From positions 17,763-81,762 of the forward strand of contig NZ_MJAH01000013.1 of NCBI RefSeq assembly GCF_001746295.1: a stretch of DNA of 64,000 bases. The letters run 5' to 3'. Positions 32,522 to 40,462 of this stretch are shown here, in pieces. Numbering within the stretch: position 1 is the stretch's first letter; each line of letters opens with the position of its first letter. This DNA comes from Streptomyces sp. LUP47B. Lineage in GTDB: Bacteria > Actinomycetota > Actinomycetes > Streptomycetales > Streptomycetaceae. Both the position numbers and the translations under genes were made by a program. Below the pieces are notes generated by a model. That model worked only from the letters and a program-made list of their open reading frames with translations. It was not told the origin of the DNA and ran no database searches.

Positions 32522-33523
32522 TCAGTGAATCCCCGGTTCCGGCCCCCGTTCACCGGTAGCGGCCCCCGACGCCTCCACGAGCACCTCCCCGGCCGCCGTC
32601 CGCGCATACAGCACCGACCGCCCGGCCCGCCGCCGCTCCACCAGGCCCGCGTCCAGCAGCACCCGCAGATGCCGTCCCACCGACCCCAGCCCCTGCCCGG
32701 TCACGGCGACGAGCTGGCTGGTGCTCAGCGGCGAGTCCAGGAGGACCAGCACCCGGGCCCGCGCGGCGCCGAGCAGCGTGCCGAGGCTCGCGGGCACGCT
32801 CCGGGCGCCCGGATCGGCGAGGGCGCCCGTGCAGCCGTAGACGATGGCGTACCGTCGCGGCTCCTCCCACGTCGCCCAGCCGCGGCCCGGGGTGACCGGC
32901 ACGAAGACGAGCTCGGCGCCGGAGATCTCGCGGGGCGGACGCTCGTGCCGGTTCACCTGGAGCCGGTTGTCGCCGAGCCAGCGGGTCTGGCCCGGGGCCA
33001 GGGAGTCGATGACGGCGGCCCAGCCGCCCCGGCTCACCTGCGCGGTCCTGGCGACCACGTCCGCCTCCAGGATCCGCCGCCGACGGTTCCAGTACGGCCG
33101 TATGGTCCGCGTCCAGACGTAGGCGAGGAGCGCGGCGGCCCGCTCCGGGAGGTCGTCCCGCTCCAGGCCGGCGGGCAGCGGGCCGCGCAGGGAGACCCGG
33201 ACGTTCGCGCGGGCCTCGGCGGGGTCGGTCGCCCGGATCCGCGCGAGTGTCTCCTCCAGGGGCGTGCCGTCGCGCGGCAGCGGTGCGAGGAAGTCGGCGA
33301 TCCAGGACGTGCCCATCGCCGAGCGCACCAGCAGTGCGGTCACCGGGTCGGCCGCGAGGCGCGCGCGGTAGCCGGGCAGATGGGTGCGGAGCCAGGCCTC
33401 CTCGCCCGGGTGGGCGGCGGTGCCCGTGTGCAGCAGCCGCAGGGTCGCGAAGGTCTCGGTGAACGGGCAGACCACGAACCGGCTGCGGACGACGGTGTCC
33501 GCGTTGACCTGCCACCAGCCCAT
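32522..33523 (-). CDS. ArsR-type winged-helix regulator with N-terminal DUF5937-like domain
   Basis: A 333-aa protein. The N-terminal two-thirds (VVCPFTETFATLRLLHTG onward) is the helical domain found before ArsR domains in many actinobacterial regulators. The C-terminal third is the winged helix: LLGAARARVLVLLDSPLSTSQLVAVTGQGLGSVGRHLRVLLDAGLVERRRAGRSVLY. It is divergent from an MFS exporter gene, with a perfect GTTTCGCG-ACCG-CGCGAAAC palindrome between them, so it probably represses the exporter. Confidence 0.88.
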   Translation of the reverse strand: MGWWQVNADTVVRSRFVVCPFTETFATLRLLHTGTAAHPGEEAWLRTHLPGYRARLAADPVTALLVRSAMGTSWIADFLAPLPRDGTPLEETLARIRATDPAEARANVRVSLRGPLPAGLERDDLPERAAALLAYVWTRTIRPYWNRRRRILEADVVARTAQVSRGGWAAVIDSLAPGQTRWLGDNRLQVNRHERPPREISGAELVFVPVTPGRGWATWEEPRRYAIVYGCTGALADPGARSVPASLGTLLGAARARVLVLLDSPLSTSQLVAVTGQGLGSVGRHLRVLLDAGLVERRRAGRSVLYARTAAGEVLVEASGAATGERGPEPGIH

Positions 33524-33535
33524 GTACCCCCCTTG

Positions 33536-33555
33536 GTTTCGCGACCGCGCGAAAC
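33536..33555. promoter_or_regulatory. 20-bp palindromic operator
   Basis: GTTTCGCG (33536-33543) and CGCGAAAC (33548-33555) form a perfect inverted repeat with ACCG between. It sits 12 bp from the ArsR-type start codon and 39 bp before the divergent MFS start. Confidence 0.65.
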
Positions 33556-33594
33556 ACTAACCGTCAGCCGCCGACCGCTCCGAGACTCCCCCGC

Positions 33595-34806
33595 ATGCGC
33601 AGCTACCGCACCCTTTTCCGCACCCCGGAATACGCCCCCTTCCTCCTCTCCTTCGCCGGCTACGCCGCCGCCCAGACGATCGCGGGCCTGGCCCTGGCCA
33701 CGCTGGTCTACCGGGCCACCGGCTCCCCGCTGCTGTCGGCGGTGAGCATGTTCGGACCGCAGCTGGCGCAGTTACTGGGAGCCGCGTTCCTGCTCTCCGG
33801 CGCCGACCGCCTGCCCCCGCGCGCGATCCTGACCGTGATCTCCCTCGCCTTCGCGGCGGGGACGGCGGTGCTGGCGCTGCCCGGTCTGCCGGTCTGGGCG
33901 GTCTTCGTCGTCCTGCTCCTGCAGGGCCTGGTCGCCTCGCTCGGCGGGGGAGTGCGCGGGGGACTGATGAACGAGATCCTGCCCAAGGACGGCTACGTCC
34001 TGGGCCGTTCGGTCTTCAACATGCTCTGGGGCCTGGTGCAGGTGACCGGTTTCGCGACCGGCGGCGCGCTGCTGGCCCTGCTGTCTCCCCGTGTCTGTCT
34101 GCTCCTCGCGGCGGCGTTCTACGTGGCGTCCGCCCTCGTCAACCACGTCGGCCTCACACCCCGCCCGCCGCGCTCGGCCGGCCGCCCGTCCTTCTCCGCG
34201 ACCTGGCGCACCAACGCCCTCCTGTGGTCCTCCCGCCCACGCCGCCTGGCCTACCTGGGCCTGTGGGTCCCCAACGGCCTGGTGGTCGGCAGCGATTCGC
34301 TCTACGTCTCCTACGCCCCCGCGGCCGCCGGCACGATGTACGCGTGCGGGGCGCTGGGCATGTTCGTGGGCGACATGGCGATCGGCCGCCTGGTGCCGCC
34401 CGCGCTGCGCCCCCGTCTGGCGACCCCGCTGCGCCTGCTGCTGGCGGCGCCCTACCTGTTCTTCGTCCTACGGCCGTCGGTGGCGCTGTCGGTCGTGGCC
34501 GTCACCGTCGCCTCCGTCGGGTTCGCCGCGAGCCTGGTCCTCCAGGAACGCCTGATGTCCCTCACCCCCGACGACCTCGCGGGCCAGGCCCTCGGCCTGC
34601 ACACCACCGGCATGGTCGCCCTCCAGGGCATCAGCGCCGTCCTCGCCGGCACCGTGGCCCAACTGACCTCCCCGGCCACGGCGATGACACTGATGGCGGC
34701 CGCGTCGGTCACGGTCACCCTGACGCTCTTCGCGCTGGAGAGGCGCGAGGAGCGACAGCCGGGTGCCGGTGTGCCGACCGCCGCGGAGGCGACCGGCACC
34801 GGGTGA
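33595..34806 (+). CDS. MFS transporter, bldA-type TTA codon
   Basis: A 403-aa major facilitator with about 12 membrane helices. YRTLFRTPEYAPFLLSFAGY begins it, and the loop motif is degenerate (LSGADRLPPRAILTVISLAF). The fold resembles small-molecule exporters of the macrolide-efflux type; the substrate is unknown. Codon 60 (33772-33774) is TTA, so translation should depend on bldA tRNA and be confined to later growth in Streptomyces. It is divergent from an ArsR-type regulator gene with an operator-like palindrome between. Confidence 0.9.
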   Translation: MRSYRTLFRTPEYAPFLLSFAGYAAAQTIAGLALATLVYRATGSPLLSAVSMFGPQLAQLLGAAFLLSGADRLPPRAILTVISLAFAAGTAVLALPGLPVWAVFVVLLLQGLVASLGGGVRGGLMNEILPKDGYVLGRSVFNMLWGLVQVTGFATGGALLALLSPRVCLLLAAAFYVASALVNHVGLTPRPPRSAGRPSFSATWRTNALLWSSRPRRLAYLGLWVPNGLVVGSDSLYVSYAPAAAGTMYACGALGMFVGDMAIGRLVPPALRPRLATPLRLLLAAPYLFFVLRPSVALSVVAVTVASVGFAASLVLQERLMSLTPDDLAGQALGLHTTGMVALQGISAVLAGTVAQLTSPATAMTLMAAASVTVTLTLFALERREERQPGAGVPTAAEATGTG

Positions 34807-34843
34807 AGGGCGGTGGGGAGCGCGAGGCACCCGTCGTCCGGCT

Positions 34844-35989
34844 CTACGGAGTGGCGACCACGCCTTCGGCGGCGCTGAGGGGGACCGCCTCGACGTACTG
34901 CTCCCCGACCTCCTTCAGGTAGCTCTCGAGCGCCGGTGGGCGGTAGTCGGCGTCGCCCTTGCGGCGCAGCAGGACCGAGTCGGCCAGGTACTCGTGGCCG
35001 ACGAGGTGTCCGTGCTCGTCCTTCTCCTGTCCGATGGGGCGGTGCAGCGGCTTGAAGAGCCGGTAGAAGCCCTTGCGGGAGGGGTCCCAGGGGCCCATCG
35101 GGTTCGGCTGGACGGCGAAGTCGATGCACTCGTCCGGGTCCATGGTGTCCGGCCCCTGCTCGCTGAGGGCCCGGGGGTCGAACTCCAGGCCGTACCGGGC
35201 GGCCTGCCGGACCATCCACAGGAGGGTGATGTCGGACAGGCCCGAGTCCTTCTCGCCGCCCCCGACGGCGGTGTGCACCCCGGAGAACCAGACCTGTCTC
35301 AACTCCTGGCCTTCGGTGGCGTCTTCGTCCTGCCGCCACAGCGTCGGCGGGAACGCCGAGCGCTCCTCGTCGACGGCCAGGGCCTGGAAGGCGCCGTTCA
35401 CCGACTTGCTGAGGGTGGTGTCGTGGAAGGCCCAGCGGTGGTTGAAGCGGTCGACGAGCGGCTGGAGGAACGAGGGCGCCGGCACCGGGATGCCCAGGGA
35501 GCCGACCGTGTCCCAGACGCCGACGAAACGGATCTCCGTCTCGTACGCGTACGCCCTGCGGAACAGCGTGGCGGCCACGCTGGTCGGTTTGTCGGCGCGG
35601 CTGCGGTACAGCGCCCACGCCTCGTCGATCCGGTAGGCCTGTTCCGGGCGCAGGATGCCGCAGTTGTGCACCAGCCCCGCCAGACTGCGCGCGGTGAACG
35701 CCCCCCGGCTGAACCCGAACAGGTACAGCGTGTCCCCGGGTTCGTAGGTGTGGATCAGGAAGCGGTAGGCGTCGAGCACGTTGCGTGAGAGCCCCACCCC
35801 GAACGCCCCGCCCCGCAAGCGCTCCCGCCGGTTCGTGCCGACCCCGCTGTGGTAGTACACCCGCTGTTCCGTTCCGACAGCGGAGCGTCGCCGTACGGCC
35901 AGGGCCACCTTGGCGACATTGGTCTTGCTCGGCTGGTCGGCGAGATTCCAGGTCCCGTCGCAGCAGATCACCAGACGCTTGGCCATCAT
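34844..35989 (-). CDS. DUF2235 domain protein (Tle1-like alpha/beta hydrolase)
   Basis: A 381-aa hydrolase-fold protein: LVICCDGTWNLADQPSKTNV at the N terminus, the nucleophile motif YLFGFSRGAFTAR with Ser near residue 104, FVGVWDTVGSLG for the Asp, and WFSGVHTAVGGG for the His. DUF2235 includes the type VI lipase effectors Tle1 and free-standing actinobacterial relatives. No secretion signal or VgrG/PAAR domain is present, so a type VI effector role is not supported; a cytosolic esterase or phospholipase is more likely. Two adjacent ATGs (35989 and 35986) follow AGGAGACAC, and either could be used. Confidence 0.85.
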   Translation of the reverse strand: MMAKRLVICCDGTWNLADQPSKTNVAKVALAVRRRSAVGTEQRVYYHSGVGTNRRERLRGGAFGVGLSRNVLDAYRFLIHTYEPGDTLYLFGFSRGAFTARSLAGLVHNCGILRPEQAYRIDEAWALYRSRADKPTSVAATLFRRAYAYETEIRFVGVWDTVGSLGIPVPAPSFLQPLVDRFNHRWAFHDTTLSKSVNGAFQALAVDEERSAFPPTLWRQDEDATEGQELRQVWFSGVHTAVGGGEKDSGLSDITLLWMVRQAARYGLEFDPRALSEQGPDTMDPDECIDFAVQPNPMGPWDPSRKGFYRLFKPLHRPIGQEKDEHGHLVGHEYLADSVLLRRKGDADYRPPALESYLKEVGEQYVEAVPLSAAEGVVATP

Positions 35990-36107
35990 GTGTCTCCTCT
36001 CCCTGTAGAGAGGACCCCGCGACTGCTCGGTGGATACAGCCAGTACCGCAGGGACGGTGCCGACCCGCAACTCGGAGCCCGGTGGCGGGTCGGCGGCGGC
36101 CCGGTGG

Positions 36108-37025
36108 TCAGGCCACGACCGTGAACAACCCAGACTTCTCGCCCAGCCTCGACAACGAGACCTTGCCCGGGATGCCGTTGGCGTCGGCGCCGCTGTAGCC
36201 GAGGTGACGCTGCCACTTGGCGTAGGCGGCGACGGTGGTGGTGCCGAAGGAGCCGTCGCCCGCGTAGCTCCGGGAGAGATAGCCGAGTCCGACGAGGGCG
36301 GCCTCGGTGAGGTTGGTGCCGGCCATGTAGCTGACGTGGCCCTGCTTGGCCCCGGGATCGGTCTTGGCGGCCTTGACCAGCCGGGACAGGTCCACGCGGG
36401 GCTTGCCCGCCGGCTTCGTCGGCTCCGTCTTGCCGGGCTCCACCGCCAGTTGCTTCTTCACGGCGGCCCGGAAGTCGTCCATGTCGAAACTGGGGTCGAT
36501 CTTCCCCGGCTGGCACTCCTTGTGCCCGGCGACGGACTTCTCGCTCCAGCCGTGCGCGCGGCAGATCGCGGCCGCCCACAGCACGGCCTGCCGGTACTGC
36601 GCGTTCGGGTATGGGTCCCCGCTCTTGCCGAGGTTCTCGATCTCCAGGCCGTACAGACAGTCGTTGCCGTCGGCAGTGGCCGCGTCGTCGTGGGGGAGCG
36701 GCTTCTCCTCGCGGAGCGCGTTCAGGACATCGATGTCGGCGTAACCGGCGTGGTTGGTACGGCCGTTGCCGATCATCCACAGCCCGGCAGTCTTGCCGAG
36801 CCAGGCGTGGCACAGCGGTCCCGGCAGGTCGGATCTGCCCTTGTAGCAGAGCTCCTTGTCGTTGTGTCCGCCGGTGTGGTGGATCAGCACCCCGATGACG
36901 GGACCGAAGGACTTCCCGGACGCCGCGTCGCGGTTGTGGGTCTTCCAGCCGGCGTGTTCGTGCACGGTGAGGCCCTCGGCCTTCAGCGCGGCGAGCATCT
37001 TCGCGGCGGACAGGGGTGTGGCCAT
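36108..37025 (-). CDS. N-acetylmuramoyl-L-alanine amidase (Amidase_2/PGRP fold) with C-terminal peptidoglycan-binding repeat
   Basis: A 305-aa phage-endolysin-like protein. The amidase domain (residues 1-170) shows GVLIHHTGGHND and GHKECQPGKIDPSFD, which carry the zinc-binding His residues, plus GLEIENLG. A Lys/Pro-rich linker leads to a C-terminal segment (GTNLTEAALVGLGYLSRSY, then FGTTTVAAYAKWQRHLGY) that resembles a peptidoglycan-binding domain 1 repeat. It has no signal peptide, as is usual for endolysins that need a holin or another route. No holin or phage genes are nearby, so it looks like a domesticated chromosomal amidase. Confidence 0.9.
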   Translation of the reverse strand: MATPLSAAKMLAALKAEGLTVHEHAGWKTHNRDAASGKSFGPVIGVLIHHTGGHNDKELCYKGRSDLPGPLCHAWLGKTAGLWMIGNGRTNHAGYADIDVLNALREEKPLPHDDAATADGNDCLYGLEIENLGKSGDPYPNAQYRQAVLWAAAICRAHGWSEKSVAGHKECQPGKIDPSFDMDDFRAAVKKQLAVEPGKTEPTKPAGKPRVDLSRLVKAAKTDPGAKQGHVSYMAGTNLTEAALVGLGYLSRSYAGDGSFGTTTVAAYAKWQRHLGYSGADANGIPGKVSLSRLGEKSGLFTVVA

Positions 37026-37280
37026 GGCTGCGGTTCCCTCCGGGGGCGCGACGAGAAGACGTCAAGTGGCGTTCGTGTCTCGTCTGTTGACGTTCCGTTG
37101 GCACTCAGGGGGACGTGCCGCTGCCCATGATTGCGGCAACATCGCGCCACGCGGGGGGAATCGCGGCATTCACAGCCGAACGGGGCCCGGTCCTCGTCCC
37201 CAGGGATTCGGACCGTGTTCGGCGCGGCGGCCCGAAGGGCTACGACCGCCGCGCCGAGGCGGGGTCGCCGTGGCCGTGGG

Positions 37281-37958
37281 TCAGCCCGGCGCCACCGCGC
37301 GGCCGGTCTGGGGCGAGATCATGCCGGAGCACAGCCCCTTGGCGGCCAGTGTCTGCGCGATGCGCGGGATCGCCGCGCGGGTGTTGGCGGGCCAGTCGTG
37401 CATCAGGATGACCTGCCCGTTGGTGAGCCGCCCGACCGCCGCGACGATCGCGTCGGTACTGGCGTTGTTCCAGTCCTGCGAGTCGACCTGCCAGAGGACC
37501 TCGGTCAGCCCGTACTTCGCCTCCACGGCCTTCACCGTCGCGTTGGTCTCGCCGTACGGCGGTCTGAACAGCCTGGGCGTGCCGCCGCCCGCGTTCGCGA
37601 CGGCCTGCTGGGTGCGGGAGATCTCGGAGTCGATCGTGGCCTGGCTCTGCTGGGTCAGATGCGGGTGCGTGTAGCTGTGGTTGCCGACCCACATCCCGGC
37701 GCTGACCTGGGCCCTGACGAGCGCCGGGTTGGCGGCGGCGTACTGGCCCTCGTTGAACATGGTGGCCCTGAGGCCGTACTGCTGGAGGGAGTTGAGCAGG
37801 GTGGTGGTCCCGCTGCCCGGGCCGTCGTCGAAGGTGAGTCCGACGTATCCGGCGCAGGCGGCGGCCTGTGCGGGGGCAGCGGCGGCGGGAGCCGCGAGGG
37901 TGCCGGCGGCGGCCAGAGCGGCGGCGGCCACTAACGGGAGGTGCGACCGGGCCCTCAT
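37281..37958 (-). CDS. CE4 polysaccharide deacetylase, probable acetylxylan esterase
   Basis: A 225-aa exported NodB-domain enzyme. Cleavable signal at residues 1-31, then all five CE4 motifs: TFDDGPGSG, HSYTHPHL, RPPYGETN, WQVDSQDW and ILMHDW. Its ATG overlaps the xylanase stop by four bases, so the two are translated together; S. lividans likewise has an acetylxylan esterase of this family beside xlnB. It should remove acetyl groups from xylan so that the xylanase can cut. Leucine codon 9 is TTA (37932-37934), predicting bldA-dependent translation. No carbohydrate-binding module is attached, unlike AxeA. Confidence 0.9.
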   Translation of the reverse strand: MRARSHLPLVAAAALAAAGTLAAPAAAAPAQAAACAGYVGLTFDDGPGSGTTTLLNSLQQYGLRATMFNEGQYAAANPALVRAQVSAGMWVGNHSYTHPHLTQQSQATIDSEISRTQQAVANAGGGTPRLFRPPYGETNATVKAVEAKYGLTEVLWQVDSQDWNNASTDAIVAAVGRLTNGQVILMHDWPANTRAAIPRIAQTLAAKGLCSGMISPQTGRAVAPG

Positions 37959-38626
37959 CAGGACACCGTGATGTTCGAGCTGCCGCTGCTCTGGTAACCC
38001 TCGGTCGCGAGGATCATGTAGTACTTGAAGCTGCCCATCGGCATGCCGGCCCGGGCCCACGCGTCGAAGTGGTTGCCGGTGGTGATGGTGCCGCCGGTCC
38101 GCCTCGACTGCCGGACGCTCCAGTACTGGTTGAAGGTCTTGGTGCCTTCCACGGACGGGGCGTTGTAGCGGGTGGTCTGGTAGATGTCGTACGTCCCGCC
38201 GTCGCTGGTGACCGTGCCCTTGTACGTTCCCGTGGGCCGGTAGGTGCCCCAGTTGTCGACGACGTAGTACTCGACGAGCGGGTTCGAGGTCCAGCCGTAG
38301 AGGGCCAGGTAGGCGTTGCCGGACGGGTTGAAGCTGCCCGAGTAGCTCACGGTCCTGCGGGAGCCGTTGCTCCAGCCCTTGCCGGCCACGAAGTTGCCGG
38401 TGTTGCGCCAGGAAGTGCTGTAGTTCCCGCCGGAGTTCAGGGTCATGGAGACCGTGCCCTGGGCGTCCGTCCAGAACGAGTAGTAGTAGCCGTTGTTGGT
38501 TCCGGTCTGATTCGTGGTGATGACCGTGGCCGCCTCGGCGGTGCCGGGCAGGGCCAGGGTGGCCCCGGTGGCCAGCAGGAGGCCGCAGACACTGCGGCGC
38601 GTGGGGTGTGCGGGTGTGTCAGTCAT
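37958..38626 (-). CDS. GH11 endo-1,4-beta-xylanase
   Basis: A 222-aa secreted enzyme. The twin-arginine signal (HPTRRSVCGLLLATGATLA) ends near AEA at residues 30-32. The mature GH11 jelly-roll contains NGYYYSFWTDAQGTVSM, the nucleophile Glu in NPLVEYYVVDNWGTY and the acid/base Glu in ILATEGYQSSG. Length is that of a single catalytic domain without a xylan-binding module. It cleaves xylan outside the cell after Tat export. It is co-translated with the CE4 esterase downstream, and several TTTCGAA-like boxes lie upstream. Confidence 0.95.
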   Translation of the reverse strand: MTDTPAHPTRRSVCGLLLATGATLALPGTAEAATVITTNQTGTNNGYYYSFWTDAQGTVSMTLNSGGNYSTSWRNTGNFVAGKGWSNGSRRTVSYSGSFNPSGNAYLALYGWTSNPLVEYYVVDNWGTYRPTGTYKGTVTSDGGTYDIYQTTRYNAPSVEGTKTFNQYWSVRQSRRTGGTITTGNHFDAWARAGMPMGSFKYYMILATEGYQSSGSSNITVS

Positions 38627-38663
38627 GCCCCACAGTTTTGGTCTGCCCCTGTCAAGCGTCAAC

Positions 38664-38787
38664 AGTTTCGGCAGATGTTTCGAATGCTTCGAGATCCCTC
38701 TCACCTGAGGAAATCGGCGAAATCTTTCGGAAGATCGCGGAGGGCGAAGATCGGAGAGGTCAACAGATCTTCGAATGTTTCGAAGGC
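38664..38787 (-). promoter_or_regulatory. repeated TTTCGAA/CGAAA boxes upstream of the xylanase operon
   Basis: Four related elements occur: AGTTTCGGC (38665 on), TGTTTCGAATGCTTCGA (38676 on), GCGAAATCTTTCGG (38717 on) and TTCGAATGTTTCGAAGG (38770 on). From memory, similar GAAA/TTTC inverted boxes have been described upstream of Streptomyces xylanase genes as repressor sites. Bases differ sharply in composition from neighbours (AT-rich). Confidence 0.55.
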
Positions 38788-38807
38788 TTTCCGGAGCGTA
38801 TTCGAGG

Positions 38808-39176
38808 CTAGTGACCCTTGGTCGCGCAGGGAGGCGCGTCCCGCAGATGATCCTTCGCCCAGTCGGCGAGCTCCCTGAGCGCGGGCTCCAGCGCGGCTCC
38901 CGCCGCGGTCAGCCGGTAGGAGACCCGCAGTGGGGGGCCCTCGTCGACCTCGCGGAGCACGAGCCCGGCCGCGCCCAGCTCGACGAGCCGGTCGGCGAGC
39001 ATGCGCTCGCTGAGACCGGGGATGGCCCGCCGCAGCTCGGAGAAGTAGGTCGGCCGCCCCATCAGCACGGCGAGGATCGGACCGTTCCAGCGCTTGCCGA
39101 GCAGCTGGAAGACGCGGGTGATGCCGTCGTCGACCCGCTTGCACGGTTCCTGGTCGTGGATCTGCTCGGCCGTCAT
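38808..39176 (-). CDS. HxlR-family transcriptional regulator
   Basis: A 122-aa winged-helix protein: the Cys-containing N terminus CKRVDDGITRVFQLLGKRWN, recognition helices FSELRRAIPGLSERMLADRL, and the wing RVSYRLTAAGAALEPAL. It is divergent from an azoreductase gene across a gap with GTACCT/AGGTAC half-sites, the classic arrangement of YodB/CatR-like HxlR repressors that respond to quinones or diamide through cysteine. The final PPCATKGH adds a second Cys. Confidence 0.92.
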   Translation of the reverse strand: MTAEQIHDQEPCKRVDDGITRVFQLLGKRWNGPILAVLMGRPTYFSELRRAIPGLSERMLADRLVELGAAGLVLREVDEGPPLRVSYRLTAAGAALEPALRELADWAKDHLRDAPPCATKGH

Positions 39177-39220
39177 GGGTGCAGGGTACCCCTCTGTCGT
39201 ATGCTGCTGAAAAAAAGTAA

Positions 39221-39247
39221 GTACCTGTGCTAGATATAGCTAGGTAC
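39221..39247. promoter_or_regulatory. HxlR operator candidate in HxlR/azoR gap
   Basis: GTACCT (39221-39226) and AGGTAC (39242-39247) flank an internal palindrome GCTAGATATAGC (39229-39240), giving a 27-bp near-symmetric element. It shares half-sites with the other HxlR locus at 18575. Confidence 0.6.
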
Positions 39248-39281
39248 ATATCCTCAGCTCATTATCGCGATGGAGAAGCTC

Positions 39282-39932
39282 ATGGTCACCCTGCTGCACA
39301 TCGACTCGTCCGTCCTCCCCGGTGAGGCATCCGCCTCCCGCGCCGTGACCGAGGCCTTCAGCAAGACCTGGCAGGAGCAGCACCCGACCGGCACGGTGAT
39401 CTACCGCGACCTGGCCGTCGACCCGGTCCCGCACATCACCGCCGACGCCCATGCAGCGGGCTTCGCCGACCCGGCCACGCACACCCCCGAGCAGGCCGTG
39501 GCCTTCGCCGCCCGCCTGGAGCTCATCGAGGAACTGGAGGGTGCGGACGCGATCGTCATCGGCGCCCCGATGTACAACTTCACGATCCCGTCGACCCTCA
39601 AGGCATGGCTGGACAACGTGACCCTCTTCGGCCGCACCGGCGGCGAGGACCCCTCCGCCAAGGGCACTCCGGTCACCGTCGTCGCCAGCCGGGGAGGCTC
39701 CTACGGCCCAGGCACCCCGCGCGAGTCCTACGAGTTCGTCCAGACCTACCTGACGGCTCTCCTGGGAGGCGCTCTCGCCCTCGACGTCGACTTCATCGTC
39801 CCCGAGATGACGCTGGCCCCGCACAACCCGGCGCTCGCGGAGTTCATCCCCCTCTTCGAGGCCTCCCGCGCGCAGGCTCTCCAGGACGCGGAGGCCAGGG
39901 CGAAGACGCTCGCCGAACGTTTCGCGGCCTGA
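39282..39932 (+). CDS. azoR: FMN-dependent NADH:quinone/azo oxidoreductase
   Basis: A 216-aa flavodoxin-fold enzyme of the AzoR/AcpD family: LLHIDSSVLPGEASASRAVT (FMN phosphate loop), IGAPMYNFTIPSTLKAWLDN and VVASRGGSYGPGTPRESYE. It reduces quinones and azo compounds by two electrons, protecting against thiol-reactive electrophiles. The divergent HxlR regulator is its expected repressor. ATG at 39282 (MVTLLH) is preferred since GGAG lies six bases upstream; the ATG at 39270 is possible. A perfect 9-bp hairpin follows. Confidence 0.93.
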   Translation: MVTLLHIDSSVLPGEASASRAVTEAFSKTWQEQHPTGTVIYRDLAVDPVPHITADAHAAGFADPATHTPEQAVAFAARLELIEELEGADAIVIGAPMYNFTIPSTLKAWLDNVTLFGRTGGEDPSAKGTPVTVVASRGGSYGPGTPRESYEFVQTYLTALLGGALALDVDFIVPEMTLAPHNPALAEFIPLFEASRAQALQDAEARAKTLAERFAA

Positions 39933-39987
39933 GCCGCAAGGAGACATGGGACGGCGTAGAGAACGACAAGGCAGGAGAAACAGCAAA

Positions 39988-40014
39988 GGCAAGGAGGTCA
40001 CCCCACTCCTTGCC
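39988..40014 (+). terminator. hairpin after azoR
   Basis: GGCAAGGAG (39988-39996) and CTCCTTGCC (40006-40014) form a perfect 9-bp stem with a 9-nt loop, 55 bp after the azoR stop. Confidence 0.65.
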
Positions 40015-40037
40015 ACTGTCAACGTATAGCGCACCGG

Positions 40038-40057
40038 GGGGCTTGCGGCAAGGCCCC
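40038..40057 (+). promoter_or_regulatory. rifamycin-associated element (RAE)
   Basis: GGGGCTTGCGGCAAGGCCCC is an inverted-repeat sequence that, from memory, matches the RAE found upstream of rifamycin-induced genes in actinomycetes, including helR and rifampin-inactivating enzymes. A TATAGC hexamer at 40025-40030 could be the promoter -10 just upstream. The helR-like gene starts 405 bp downstream, an unusually long distance. Confidence 0.75.
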
Positions 40058-40462
40058 GGTGCGGGCGCAGACTTACCCGCCTGAGCCGGAGGGCGCCGGA
40101 GAATCGGGAGTGGGTCGAATGCGCGCAGTTATCTCCTCGGCCGGCCTGGCCCTGTTCGAAGGGGCGGACGACTGCTTCGCCGTCGGCGAGGCCGGCCACC
40201 AGGTACTCTTCCGCCGGGTCGTCGCCGTCGTCCACCACGGCCGCTCCGGCCGGAGTGCCCCAGGTGGTCGTACCCCAGATCCTGGACCGGCCGAACCGGG
40301 CATCGGCGGGGCGCACGGCGGTCCCACGCCGACGTACGAGCGCTGACGGCAGCGCTCGCGAAGGCGGCGGCGGAGTCGCTGCTGGACATGGCCGGCCGGG
40401 CGTGCTCGCGCGTGGCCGGCCCTCGTGGTCGTAGAACATGACCTCACATCGGAGCTGCTGAC
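40058..40462. other. unexplained leader between RAE and helR
   Basis: No gene is convincingly supported in these 405 bases. A plus-strand reading (40059-40346) and minus-strand readings are both open. The minus reading at about 40110-40310 contains a protein-like stretch with VVDDGDDPAEEYLVAGLADG but no credible start. This could be a long induced leader, or the remnant of a gene once placed directly after the RAE. Confidence 0.4.

Noticed and set aside
34844..35989. Type VI secretion effector Tle1
   Set aside because: The DUF2235 fold fits, but there is no immunity gene, VgrG, PAAR or Hcp nearby and Gram-positive Streptomyces lack type VI systems.
36108..37025. Prophage remnant suggested by the endolysin-like amidase
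   Set aside because: No holin, tail, capsid, integrase or attachment repeats are nearby; neighbours are ordinary chromosomal genes.
40059..40346. 95-codon plus-strand reading frame between the RAE and helR
   Set aside because: Low-complexity Gly/Pro/Arg end, weak start, and overlapping open frames on the other strand; left as unexplained leader.
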